64,000 nucleotides of DNA, taken from the NCBI RefSeq assembly GCF_000237925.1, contig NC_031501.1, positions 870,286-934,285 of the forward strand, read 5' to 3'. This stretch comes from Schistosoma mansoni (Eukaryota > Platyhelminthes > Trematoda > Strigeidida > Schistosomatidae). Each line of letters starts with the position of its first letter. Within the stretch, counting starts at the first letter, position 1. The translations under genes were made by a program, and so were the position numbers. Positions 11,620 to 23,104 of this stretch are shown here, piece by piece. Below the pieces are notes generated by a model. The model was not told the DNA's origin. It searched no databases and saw only the letters and a program-made list of their open reading frames with translations.

Positions 11620-13665
11620 ACAAACGCGTCAAGAGTCACTCTCGAAAGGCAGAGGTTGTAGGTAACACCAGATAGCTTTTCAGGTTAATATAACGAAGCG
11701 GAATTAAGAAGTCTAATGTATGTGAGTCGATCTCGGAAAAAAACGACTCTCGTATCTGCTCTCAGCCCAGACTTATCGAACGATTGGCGGAACACTTTAG
11801 AGAACAGTTTAGCTGGTCTTTAGCTACTCTATAACTACCTACCATTCACAAACTGTCTGAATGGAACATTGAAGTTCAAAAGGCTACAGCTAATCTGAAA
11901 CGAGGAATTGCAGCTGGTCCAGATGGATTGGCTCCATAGATCTTTAAGGATGGTGGTCCAGTTTTAGTGACTATGTTGACTGATATTTTAGCTAAAATCT
12001 GGGAATTGAACGTATTCCCATGTGACTGGTCGCAATCACTGATCGTCACAATATAAAAGAAGGAATTAAAACCATCTTATGATTAACATAGAGGTGTTAG
12101 TTTAACTGGTATAGCATCTAAAATACTGACCTCAATAATTATCGGGCGCCTAACTAAGACTCGTGAATTCCAGACACGAGAAAATCAGGCTGGCTTCAAA
12201 CCTGGTAGTGATTGTATCAACCACATATTCACTATTCATCAGGTTTTAGAACACAGGCATGCTTATCGGCGTCCGACAATGATAGTTTTTCTTGACTTAA
12301 AAGCAACATTTGACTCTGTAGACCGAAAGGTTCTCTGGAAGCGTCTGTCATTGAAAGGTGTACCTCAGAAGTACATAAACCTTGTGAAGGTTCTTTACTC
12401 GAACACTACCGGTCGAATGAGAGCTTATGGAGAACTGTCATCTGATCTTACAACCTCAAGTGGTGTGCGGCAAGGTTGTCCACTATTCCCGTTTGTGTTC
12501 AACTTCATCATAGACCTATTGCTGGAAATAACACTCTCTTCGACTGAATTTTCAGGAATTTATCTCCTACCAGGACGTCCACTTATTGACTTAGAATACG
12601 CAGATGACTTGGTTTTGTTTGGTGAAGATGCTGAAAAAATGCTGAGTCTTTTGGTAGCACTAAGTAACGATGCAAGGATGTTTGGGATGCGTTTCTCCCC
12701 CTTTAAATGCAAGTTGTTACTTCAGAACTGGCCTGCGTCAACACCCGAACTAAGGATAGGGAGTGAAGTAGTTGAACGCGTCAACAACTTCACTTATCTT
12801 GGAATTCTGATCAGCCCTAGTGAGTTGGTTTGACGAAATCTCAGCACGGATTCAAAAAGCTTGTTTGGCTTTTGCTAACTTACGTCACCTATGGAGAAGG
12901 AGAGATATCCGTCTATCGATTAAATGACGAGTATACTGAGCAGCAGTATACGACTGAGGAACGTGGCCATTAAGAGTAGAAGATACTCGCAAGTTGCTGG
13001 TATTTGACCACAGATGTCTTAGAAATATTGCTCGCATCTGCTGGGATCACCGGGTGAGTAATAGTGAGGTTAGACTTAGGGTATTAGGGAATTATGGTAA
13101 ATCAGTTGATGAGGTCATGAATTTTCATCGACTGAGATGGTTGGGTCACGTGTTACGTATGCCTGAATACCGATTACCACGACGTGCTATGCTGACTAGT
13201 GTAGGGGATGGTTGGAAGAGAGTTAGGGGCGGCCAAACCAAAACATGGCATCAGTGCTTGAAGTCACTAACTTCTAGTCTGAGCCATGTTGGTAGATGGA
13301 GACTACTTGGTTGGGGTCCGTGTGACTATCGTAACCAATGGTTGGAGACTCTGTGTGACATGGCTCAGAATCCATTACAATGGCATAAGTGTGCACATTC
13401 TTTGTCTTCCTCTAAACCGTGAGATTAAAATTGCTTTATATCTTTCTGTCTAACAGCTATTTCTTCTTTCCTGTAGTATATCCTTATACACAATCTATCT
13501 TTTATGTATTACTACCATTGAAGTAACTGCTTCTATGAATTTGGTGTTCAACTTGTTGTGCTAATGAGGTCTGGCAAATTGGACCAATGCATATATGTTC
13601 CTGGTCCCACATTGTAGCAGACTGAATGATTGTAATTAAACAAACTTCGGAAGACTGTTAGGTAT
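11620..13665 (+). mobile_element. RTE-C LINE, 5'-truncated and degenerate
   Basis: A third RTE-like family, related to but clearly diverged from RTE-B. A broken start (EHFREQFSW block near 11800) is followed by the RT domain in the open stretch 12279-12833: motif A FLDLKATFDS, motif B SSGVRQGCP followed by LFP where related copies have ISP, motif C YADDLVLF. After a break the frame 12994-13422 carries the C-terminal region (FDHRCLRNIARI, RLRWLGHVLRM, GWKRVRGGQTKTW). The 3' untranslated part to about 13665 recurs, reversed, at 43355-44265 and 60030-60490. Stops at 11938, 12055 and 12831 show it is dead. Confidence 0.88.
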
Positions 13666-14088
13666 ATCTCTGAATAGAAGGCAGTTGCAATTCTGCTGTA
13701 ATTTTCTAATATATAACATCATGATGAAGTAATCTTCTTTGACTGAAAGAACTTTTGCTTCTCTATGTATTCAAGCTAATTTCATCTCCGACTAAATACT
13801 ATTTCTATTGATAGGATATTGATTAAGTAACCACTGTCTACTTCATCTATTCCTAATATCGACTATGACTGATTAACTAACTTCAAATTGTATGACCCTC
13901 ATCAAACCTCTCATCTAAACTTATTTTTGGATCAATAAAATATTGACCATTTCACATAACACATTCAGATTTACTCCATGTGTCTTCTAAAGATATAGGT
14001 CATCATATGATTACAGTTATTTGATATAATATGAATACCATACGCCCAATATTTCATTTGAAAAATGTCCATAAATTGTCGCATACTT
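13666..14088. other. Unassigned AT-rich stretch
   Basis: No coding exon or known repeat seen. Confidence 0.35.
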
Positions 14089-14270
14089 TATCAGGACTCA
14101 GTGGCCGAGTGGATAATGCGATGGCGTTTGAAGCGAACAGTACTGGGTTCCAGTCCCAGAGTGAACATCAACTCTGAGATGCAGGTACATCCAGTTGACG
14201 AGTCTCACATAGGACGAAACGCGCATCAAACTGGATTCCACTGCTAGCCACTACCCATCCCTGCTTACCA
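14089..14270 (+). mobile_element. Smα-like tRNA-Ser SINE with decayed hammerhead
   Basis: The head resembles tRNA-Ser: an A-box-like ggccgagtggataatgcg and a B-box-like gggttccagtcc. It is followed by the Smα hammerhead block at 14187-14245. In this copy the core starts with t instead of c (ttgacga) and the cleavage triplet is atc instead of gtc, so the ribozyme is probably impaired. Confidence 0.85.
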
Positions 14271-14351
14271 TGTCGCATACTTTGTTATTCCTTCCTTTAC
14301 ATACTAATCACTCCCCGTTCCTGCTCTCTTCTATTCGATATTCACAACCTT

Positions 14352-14430
14352 CTACTGCCAGGCATTCCACTTTCAAATCAACGTTACATACTACTTATAT
14401 CTGTCGATATAAGTAGTACACACCACAATA
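14352..14430 (+). repeat. Palindrome-bearing short repeat
   Basis: A ~75-base unit containing a near-perfect inverted repeat (actacttat ... ataagtagt around ctgtcg) and ending in acaccac. Related copies are at 32569-32622 and, reversed, 48915-48985. Family unknown. Confidence 0.65.
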
Positions 14431-14739
14431 TATTATGTGTTCAATATGAAATAATAAGACTGATAGATAATTAGGAATTAATCTTGGTTTTTTGTATTAA
14501 TGATTTCCTGTTTCGTCTGAACAGTATGTTTTTTGGGGAATATTCATATTCTAGTTCAAAGAAATTCTATTGTATTACGGTTACTTAGTAACAGGTTGGT
14601 ATATTCAAAAGTCCCATGATATTTAATTTCTTTAATAATCATATGACTTCCATTATCTAAAAGATCACGGTCTTAGTAATAATAAGAACAGTGTGATATA
14701 CTTTTGGTGGTGTTGTATTCTTTGACCTCTTCATTTCCT

Positions 14740-15830
14740 GTCTTGTGTAGAAATGAGCTTCTCAGTTATTCGACAAGCATTTGTGATTGGTTGTTTTCGA
14801 GGATTTTATGGTCTTCATTTATCTATCCATTCAAGTTGATTGTCTTTATTGGCTGACGTCTGAACTTGTGATTGATTGGCTTCTTCCTTATGAATCCATA
14901 GATTGGGTCTATGTTAGTGCACCTACCGATTGCTAATTGTTTTGAACGTCATGCTCCCACAAATTCCTTGGCAGCTTTAGAGCCACTCCGGTCCAGAATT
15001 TTGATATTTATGCAGTCAAATTCATATGTATGGTTTCCAGCTGGTACTGATATCAGTGATAGCATATCATGCTACCTCACTGTTAATCCATATTCATCTA
15101 TACATAATATGAAGGCGTTCACTCTGTGTTATGTGAGATTTTTCTCAGTTGGTCCTGTCTTCTTTTCAATTTGTCTTTTGATCTGTATATATTATAATAA
15201 AGTGTCCGTTTTGGTTTATGAGCTAGGTTAATTCCAAAGAGATACCGAATCCTCATGATGGTTTCAGAAATATTTTTCATAAATGAATGGACTACCTAGT
15301 TTTTTGGTTTGGGCCGTTGATTTTCGTTAGTAAGTTGATTTCTTAAATATCTTTTGACGAAGTTGTCTGAGGTAGCCATCCTCACGAAAGGCGAACTGAA
15401 AACGAGGTTCTTCAGTTTTTTTTCTGCTGTAAGAGTATTAAAGTAGGTTTTGATTCTTCTGAATAGTATCTGGACAAAACTGTTTTTATGTTCTGTTAGA
15501 ATTTTACTACTGTTGTAGGCTAGTATTTGGTTTATATGGCTTGGTCTCCTTTATACTTGTATTTTCAAAGTTTTTGTGCTTGTTTTGCTAATCAAAATGT
15601 CCAAAAATGAGATATTGTTTTTGATGGAGTTTTGTTCTCTGAGCTAGATGGTTTGGTTGTGGAGCTTTCATCATCCTTCTGAACGACATCACCAGCAGAA
15701 ACTTCGGGTAGAAGCGATATTGTTTTACGATTTCACTCTTGTGAATTCGATCTCGTCAGGAATATTATTCATCAACTTATGAGTTTACAATACAGATATG
15801 AACTTTGTTAATCGTCTTTGTTTCTTAATT
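14740..15830 (-). mobile_element. Old retroelement remnant, possibly Penelope-like
   Basis: The minus strand holds broken protein-like pieces such as KILDRSGSKAAKEFVGA near 14940-15010 followed by IDPIYGFIRK, a layout reminiscent of the C-terminal region of Penelope-like or related retroelements. There are many stops. The plus-strand 106-residue frame at 14911-15231 is read as its shadow. The family call is tentative. Confidence 0.35.
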
Positions 15831-15934
15831 CCAACTAACCAATCGTTTTCTATAGAATGATTTAAACAACGATTCATCATTCAAAATGAATAATGGAGTC
15901 ACTATTTACAGTGTATAAGAGTCGGTGACTTAAT

Positions 15935-15983
15935 ACTTACTTACTTACGCCTGTTACTCCCAATCGAGCGTAGGCCGCCGACT
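15935..15983 (-). mobile_element. Solo 3' end of RTE-A
   Basis: Reversed RTE-A terminus: cttacttacttacgcctgtt then the ggcctacgctcgattgg block. Only the last ~50 bases remain. Confidence 0.8.
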
Positions 15984-16194
15984 TAATGGTTCAAACAAGA
16001 GATTTTCAATCATTGTGCTGACAGTTTAAATTCCGCCCACATACTTCAGTTCTAAAATAAATTTTGTATCAGTAATCTTATAGCAACTTAAGCGTAGGTA
16101 GGAACCAAGTTTATGAAACTAACCTTATTAACTGTATGTAGTATGCTTTTTATAGAATAGATAAGATGTGGTTAGCAGTGAGAGAATATAACAT

Positions 16195-16330
16195 ATTTTT
16201 CTTCCTCGCACGAGATGTTGCATCTCGATGTACCTGCATCTCAGACTTGATCTGTACTCTGAAACTGTAACCCGATACCGTTTGCTTCAAACACCATCAT
16301 GTTATCTATTTAACTACTAAGTGCAGATAG
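16195..16330 (-). mobile_element. Smα-like SINE, degenerate
   Basis: Reversed tRNA-Ser-like head (gatgtacctgcatctcaga block and a decayed A box near 16300). The hammerhead part is missing or unrecognisable. Confidence 0.6.
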
Positions 16331-16817
16331 CAACCGACTTGTACAATGGGTATGAGATTTGATTCAATCTTAAGTTGCTTAGATAACCTCCTTTTTGATA
16401 TAGAATATCAACATATGTTATAATAAATACATCAAGGCAATCCTCATAGCATGCCTATACTCCAAATATGACTGATAAAATTTCAATCAAAAACTAGATC
16501 ATTAAAATTATTTCAAATTGAATTAAGCATAGTTCTTAAGATTTTGGTGGCCTGTTTAATCATCTAAGCTACCTGTTCCTGCTATCTAGATATTTCAATA
16601 ACTTATCTATTTTTGTTATTATTATTATTATGGCTATTACTCGCATAACCTATTCAAGTGCGTTTCTCAAAAGTATAAAATCTTTCACTCTAAATGTTAC
16701 AAAAGGTCCAGTCAGAGATCTCGTAGTTGCTGGACAATATGCAGCGAAAAAAATGCACATTATTTAAATGTCGACTGACTAGACTGTTAACTTCTAATTA
16801 CTATGAGAAGGGGTTTT

Positions 16818-17001
16818 TGTGGATCGGTTGAAGTTAGACATTAACACCGTTGGATGCCGGCTTAGTGGTCTATCGGTTAAGTACTCTGGCGCGAGACTGA
16901 TAGGTCCTGGGTTCGAATCTCGCGAAGCGGGATCGTGGATGCGCACTGTCACTGAGGAGTCCCATAATAGGACGAAACGGCCGTTCAGCGCTTCCAGGTG
17001 A
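16818..17001 (+). mobile_element. SINE-B with hammerhead-like block
   Basis: tRNA-related head at 16855-16930 (agtggtctatcggttaagt; B box gggttcgaatctc), then a hammerhead-like block: core ctgagga 16952-16958, stem II gtcc/ggac, gaaa at 16974-16977, cleavage site gtt. A short gcactg before the core can pair with the segment after the cleavage site in the family consensus, but a tca insertion separates it from the core here. The 3' part is truncated at 17001. Confidence 0.85.
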
Positions 17002-17489
17002 ATTCTTTTTTATCATCATAGTCAATAAAACAGAAAAAACAAAAAACAAACAAACTAAACTATTTCAATGTTGATATTTTGTTTAATTAGACAAGTTCAA
17101 AAATGTAACGAATTTTTAGTTTCCAATGTAACAAATTTTTTTCGGTGAAATTTAATTTATGTTTAGTTTACTGGAAAACTTTTTTCTTTGGGTCGATCGA
17201 TAGAATTTAGTCGATATGAACACCTAGTATAGGTATTCATAGAATTTTTTTTGATTTTAGACTATAATCAATATGATAAGTCTTTACTGATGTTGTTTGA
17301 TTGATGGTCTAAATCTATCATGGTTACTCGGAATTATGTAGTCTTACTTTAGAGCTAGACTATCTAGTGATTGACTAGCCTAGGTGATTCTAACTTGGTG
17401 GGCAGGATATACTGATTCTTTAGTACATGTAGAGATCTGATAAAATACGATCAGTATAGGGTTTTAGAGACTGTTGACTTTTGATTGAG

Positions 17490-17715
17490 GTCATGAATCG
17501 ACCAATGTTAGATCACCATTAAAAACCTGGAAGCACTAAACTGCTATCTCCTCCTAGTATGGGACTCCTCAGTAGTGTTCGCATGCGGGACCCAAGGTCC
17601 TGGGTTCGAATCCCACATATGGAATCATGGATACTTATTGCTGAGGGGTCGTATACTAGGACGAAACGGCTGTCCAGTGCTTCCAGGTTTTCAATAGTGG
17701 TCTAACATTGATTGA
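17490..17715. mobile_element. SINE-B pair, head-to-head and degenerate
   Basis: A reversed 3' half (17490-17590) is followed directly by a forward half from the B box (gggttcgaatccc, 17602) through a ctgaggg core and ggacgaaac block to the 3' part at 17715. Confidence 0.75.
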
Positions 17716-18282
17716 TTGAATATTACTGAAAAACTTACACTTGCTTCTCAAGAGATCAAAAGGGTAACATGGATAAGATGGTACAAAACTAATACCTATT
17801 GCGGGCTCTAGATCACTGATTGCTGAGTCAATGTTCACCACCGATGACCTTGACAGATGGTGATGAACATTTCAAAATTCATTGATCACTTTTTTTAGGT
17901 TAGAATAAATTGAGCAATGACAGACTTATTCGGCCGGGGCTCAATTTTATTTCACTGACTCTAAAACGTTTCAATAATATGATTTGATCTATGTTATAAA
18001 CGTCGTATGAAATATGTTCACTAGTTTCTTTTCTTTAATAACTAGAATGAATCTCTTTAAATTGATGTTCAAAAGAATATATGTATGTTGTATTTACTGC
18101 AATCATACCATGCAACTATACATAGACTACAATTTCAATGGTTTCAAAAGAACTACTGGGAAATAGGGTAGTAAGAACGGAATCTTTAGCATTAAACTGA
18201 GCTATAACTGAGAGAGATGCTTAAGTACTATTACTAAACATTTCATATCAGATTAATTTGTATAAGTAGTGATTATAACTGT

Positions 18283-18500
18283 CGTGGATTGGTTGGAGTT
18301 AGACATAAACACTATCGGATGCCGGCTCAGTGGTCTATCGGTTAAGTGCTCTTACGCGAGACTGGTAGGTCCTGGGTTCGAATTTCGCGAGTGCGGGATC
18401 GTGGATGCGCACTGTCACTGAGGCGTCCCATAATAGGACGAAACGGCCGTCCAGTGCTTCCAGGTTTTCCATGGTGGTCTAGTTTCAATTGACTCACGCT
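18283..18500 (+). mobile_element. SINE-B, nearly full length
   Basis: Best full-length copy: ggattggttggagttagac leader, tRNA-like head, hammerhead-like block (core reads ctgaggc, one base off), and the ttccatggtggtctag 3' part. Confidence 0.85.
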
Positions 18501-19239
18501 TGCAACTATAACTATTTACTTGAAAATAGAAATAACCTGATAACTATGTTATAGTGTTGAGAATAAAAAGAGTTCTGAAGTTACCTTTGTTCACTTCTAA
18601 AAAACAAACTTTAGTACATATTACATAAGAATAGATGAAAAAAATGATACTTTTCACATGAAAACTACACCAGTAACTAGTTTCAGATTTTCTTAAGCTT
18701 AATGTTTGTTAAATCAACACCAATAAACTGACAGTGAATCATAAAACTACTATGGATAAACTACTATGAATAAAGACGAATGTCATGATCGAATTCTACC
18801 GAAAAGGTTGAAAAATGCCCATTGGTTTAACTGACTCGATATCACATGCACTGTGCTTTGATGGTACATGGTTGGAAGCAGTCATCCTGGAAACCTTGTT
18901 TCATTTAGGTATCGTAATAATCCTTATCAATAAGACATACCTACAATAGTTATGAAACTGATATTCCTTATTGAATTCAAACCCATTCCACTCAACCTTA
19001 GAGTTTGTAAAGTGATGACATTGTGTCGGTCAGTACTTAATAACCAGTCAGTTGTAAATATGTCAGTCCTAACAAATCATAAAACTATTATATTCTGCCC
19101 TAGTAAATGTTTATGTACTCGGTTTCAAGTTGGTTTTTTTGGTAGGCTAATGTGAGTACCCCAACTGACCTAACCGAAGTACATGAGTCCAATAGTTGAA
19201 ATTAAAATCCATTTACTATCAAATCACCGATTTATACTT
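18501..19239. other. Unassigned stretch
   Basis: No gene or repeat recognised. The 67-residue frame at 18952-19155 shows no domain. Confidence 0.35.
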
Positions 19240-19757
19240 TATATTTATTTATTTAGCACATAAATATTAGTACAAAGGGGTACCAGATATATATGCGCCT
19301 CACAAATCTCATTTGATTTGTGTGAGGGCTGTGATACTGACCGGGTGCCCAAACCGAAGCAGGTGGTTTTCTTAGGGAGCCACACTCCGAGCCTTTGACC
19401 TAAATATCTGAACCACAAGACAGTGAATCATCGTAAGGAAATAAAGTCCCATGATAGCCGGTCACCAACAACTGGTTCGTACGCCATTTGTTCCTTCAGG
19501 ATACTGGAGCCAGCCCATGTGCATCATTGGTTTGGAATCAGGGTTTTCCAACTCCCCTAGGCGGACTTTCCATGTCCACCAACCCGGTTAAGGCGCCGGA
19601 CATTCGCTTTTCGTCCTCTCAATTTCGTAAACAACACCCCTGCCACGAGGAGGCAGTGAGTAGGACTTCCCTGGTAGAGGCTATATACGTGTGGCCATGT
19701 GAGAGCATTTGGAGAGGGAGAGCGGACTCTCCTCACTCTCGGCCGTACTAGGGCATG
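19240..19757 (-). mobile_element. Ala-SINE family, full-length body
   Basis: Reversed ~515-bp element: A-rich tail (atttatttattta, about 19245), the tail shared with RTE-B (accagatatatatgcgcc), body blocks such as gcctttgacctaaa, and the 5' end at the gggcat block (19752). No tRNA head is attached. Confidence 0.85.
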
Positions 19758-20169
19758 AATTTATTATTGTTACTAACTTATAGGGTTATTTTACCAGCTA
19801 AAATGTCCACATGAACTTATTATCATCATATGTCATGAAACCGTATACACTAAAATGTATGAGAAAAGCGTTACTTGGTCCATTTATTCATTTGATAAAC
19901 AGACTGGTAACTGACAATTATGTAAAGAGCAATGATTGCTGTGTTTAAAGGATTCATTTCTTTCTAACATTCCCTAACAGAACCTCAAACCAAAATAAAC
20001 TCAAAACCTTCAAGTCTTATAATAAATAAAATAACCTGAGATTAGTACTTCTTCAAGTATCTAACCTCAACCATGTTAACATTTGAAAAAAGAATTTTTT
20101 TCCTTCGAAAGTATGATAACAGCTACTTTATGACGAAACATACAATAACTGATCGGAATATAATTTTTT
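19758..20169. other. Unassigned stretch
   Basis: AT-rich; no gene or repeat seen. Confidence 0.35.
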
Positions 20170-20335
20170 TCATCGTTGAAATCATGAGTCCATTGAAGCT
20201 AGACCACCATGGAAAACCTGGAAGCACTGTCCGGCCGTTTTGTCCTATTGTGGGACTCTTCAGCAGTGCGCATCAACGATCCCGTCTCACGAAATTGGAA
20301 TCCAGGACCCATCAGTCTCGCGCACGATACTCCTT
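20170..20335 (-). mobile_element. SINE-B, 3' two thirds
   Basis: Reversed SINE-B. Its hammerhead-like block keeps core ctgaaga and stem II gtcc/ggac, but the gaaa motif reads aaaa. The B box is eroded. Confidence 0.8.
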
Positions 20336-20539
20336 CTAATTATAATTTTTTTCGATTCAGATACCACACACACAGTGACTCATAAATACAGTGTAGGCAA
20401 GATGATCATAATTATGTAGGATGTTGATTCATTTAATAACAAGAAGAGATCAAAAAATCAATGTATCAATATCTGATATCGATCGATTTCTCCAATGATT
20501 CATAGTTTGAATAAGTCATAAATAAAGAAAATTTATATA

Positions 20540-20690
20540 CCAGAAGGGGGTTTTGTGGAGATTTTAGTAATTTTTATATAGTTGAGATCATGAGTCAATT
20601 GAAGCTAGATCACCAAGGAAAACCTGGAAGCAATACAGTCCATGGTGGTCTAGCTTCAATTGACTCATCATGATGTCAACTGTATAGAAT
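20540..20690. mobile_element. SINE-B 3' ends, fold-back pair
   Basis: A reversed SINE-B 3' end (20575-20630) is followed within a few bases by a forward one (20640-20690). Together they could form a hairpin of about 50 bp. Confidence 0.8.
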
Positions 20691-20749
20691 TGATATACGT
20701 TTAATCAATAATATCAATTAGTTATAACCAATTGAATTCATGATCAGTA

Positions 20750-20935
20750 TAGGGTTGTGAAGATTGTTAAGATTTTGATTGAGATCATGAATCGATCGAT
20801 GTTTGAATAACATTAAAAACCTGGAAGAATTGGACGATTGTCTCTTCCTAGTATGGTATCCTTCAACAGTGAGTATCCACGATCTCGTAAGCAAGATTCG
20901 AACTTAAAACTTTTGGTCTCTTGTAAGATGTTAAA
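20750..20935 (-). mobile_element. SINE-B, degenerate
   Basis: Heavily mutated reversed copy: the ttaaaaacctggaag and ccacgatct blocks are recognisable. Confidence 0.65.
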
Positions 20936-21007
20936 GATGTGAATAGTTGATTTGAAACGAAACAGATTTTATTGAAGATTCATGATCTGTCAACTAATAT
21001 TGTACAT

Positions 21008-21305
21008 AAATTCACTTAGTATTGTTTGTTTGAATCTTCCCATTGATACTTAGGACTGCAACTGGTCAGTCTCGAATTGGTATATGTGCATACTGTGCGT
21101 ATTGCCTCGATATAGCATTAATTCACAAGCATTATAAGCAAAGATGGATAGTGGCTAGCAGTGGAATCCAGTTTGACGCTCGTTTCGTTTTATTTCGGAC
21201 TCGTCAGCTGGATGTACCTGCATCTCAGAGTTGATATTCACTCCGGGACTCGAACCCAGTACCGTCCTCTTGAAACGCCATCGCGTTATCCACTTAGCTA
21301 ATATA
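21008..21305 (-). mobile_element. Smα-like SINE with hammerhead remnant
   Basis: Reversed element with 3' extension (21008-21150), hammerhead block (21163-21222) and tRNA-Ser-like head (B box gggactcgaaccc reversed at about 21245). Core ctgacga is kept, but stem II is broken (gtcc facing aaac). Confidence 0.85.
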
Positions 21306-21536
21306 CATAATTGTGAAATTGTGGAAATATAAAAATGGGTTTTACACTGGAATTATGTAATCGGATGTTATATTGAGTAAATGTCACGTAAATGAACAAC
21401 AATGAATGTTCGAAAATTGTTTGAGAGTAGTACATTTATGACATGTATTACAGTAATGTAATGTATCAGCCGAGAACTCTTAATTCTTACTAAGTGAACA
21501 TCCTGTTCATTTTTGAATGGGGTATTTAAGATCACC

Positions 21537-22207
21537 AGAAACCTGGCCTCTCCGAGTTGAGGATGTCAGACGACTCTCTGTGTTCGATCATCGTTGTCTC
21601 CGAAGGATTGCTGACATCCAGTGGCAACACCATGTTAGTAATCTAGTCACGGCATCATGCGTTCTTGCACAGCGACGATGATTCAATTGGTGTCACCATC
21701 TTGAAACACCAACTTTGTGGCTTGGATATGTTCTACGAATGTCGTCCCAGAGAATTCCACGTCGTGCATTATTTGCCGACTCTAGGACTGGTTGGAAAAA
21801 GCGGAGAGGTGGTCAGTGTATGACATGGTGTCGTGGTATGAATAAAATCTGCAAAGGGCTAGCTTCTGTTGGTCCTTCACAACTCCCTGGCTGCGGTCCA
21901 AGAGATGACGTTACACAATTGCTAGAGACGTTATCAGATATGGCTCAGAATAGAAGCCAATGGCGATCCTGCTGTAACCTTCTTTTACTTTCTTCACAAA
22001 GAGTGGTTCTAACTTTCTTAACTGAGAGAGTTCTTCTGGTTGTACATTTCAGTTTCCCCCATCATTACTCTTCTCTTACTTTCATCTTTTTTTTTCTTCC
22101 TTTATATATACGCATCTTCCCCCTTTCTCCTCCCATTTTGTGTGGCGCATATATATCTGGTGCCTCTTTGTACCAATATGTATGTGTTTAAATAAATAAA
22201 TAATAAA
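21537..22207 (+). mobile_element. RTE-B LINE, 3' fragment
   Basis: Corresponds to the last ~660 bases of RTE-B. The frame 21715-22191 reads through GWKKRRGGQCMTWCRGM into LASVGPSQLPG and [19 protein letters not shown], showing the C-terminal sequence that is frameshifted in the longer copy at 36453-39690. It ends in the 3' untranslated region, with the tail shared with Ala-SINE and a run of aaataaataaat. Confidence 0.9.
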
Positions 22208-22727
22208 TAAAACATATAAAGTGTGACAAATAGGAAGAGAAAAATGTGATCTTCATTTTGTTATTACAAAAAAAAAATCACTGTCATAATAAATCTCAAA
22301 TCTCATAACAACATAATAATGACTAGATATTAACTGATGAGAAGATAATTTATGGATAACCTTTGTGTGATGTTTATGTAACTTAGAGAAAGTTCACCTT
22401 ATAGACTAGAGTGAAATGACGGTTATAAATTAGTGTAAGGAATTGAGATTAAGATTTTAAAGTTATGATTATGGTTTTCATCATAAAATAACATCAGCTG
22501 CAATGTCAAAATGTTATTTGGCCGTATGGATGAATGAATTTCGCGCCAAAACTCAAGATTTGATATCTTAAATCTGATTGGTTCATCTATCAATTATAGT
22601 CTTGCTTATTATTTTAGTATTGAATCAACTTGTCCTGCTAAGTACTTGAAATTGTCAATGATAAAAACTCCTAGTTGACAATTTTACTGTGGTCTAGTAT
22701 TTACGATCTTACAATTACATAACGAGT
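22208..22727. other. Unassigned stretch
   Basis: AT-rich; no gene or repeat seen. Confidence 0.35.
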
Positions 22728-23030
22728 TAACGCTTTTGTAGCAAGTTAGTTTTCTAAGGGATGGAGTCGCTAACCCCATGCCCAATCCTCCTCCTTTACC
22801 CGGGTTTGGAACTGGCAGTTACTCTAGAAGAGCTACAGGCTACAGGCGAGTCCTGACTTGAAACGGAAGTGGAAAAGAGGAAGGCCAAAGAACACATTAC
22901 GTAGGGAAATAGAAGCAGATATGAAAAGGATGAATGTTAACTGGAAAAGATTGTCCAGGATAAGGTTGGATGAAGAGTGCTGATGTGCGGCCTATGCTCC
23001 TCCATGAGGGGTAACAGGCGTAAGTAAGTC
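22728..23030 (+). mobile_element. RTE-A, 5' leader inverted onto 3' end
   Basis: 22728-22845 is the RTE-A 5' leader (compare 53130-53250) in reverse orientation. It joins directly to the forward 3' end at about 22850-23030 ([19 protein letters not shown]-like block, then ggggtaacaggcgtaagtaa). This arrangement resembles 5' inversion during target-primed reverse transcription. Confidence 0.8.
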
Positions 23031-23104
23031 ATTATATCACATTTCTCAATAAATTATCTAACTGTAAAATTCCTTTCCTTTTATTTTTCTTTTTGACTTG
23101 GAAT

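Noticed and set aside
14089-14165. Functional tRNA-Ser gene
   Set aside because: tRNA-like head of a multi-copy repeat followed by a hammerhead; no clean 3' acceptor strand.
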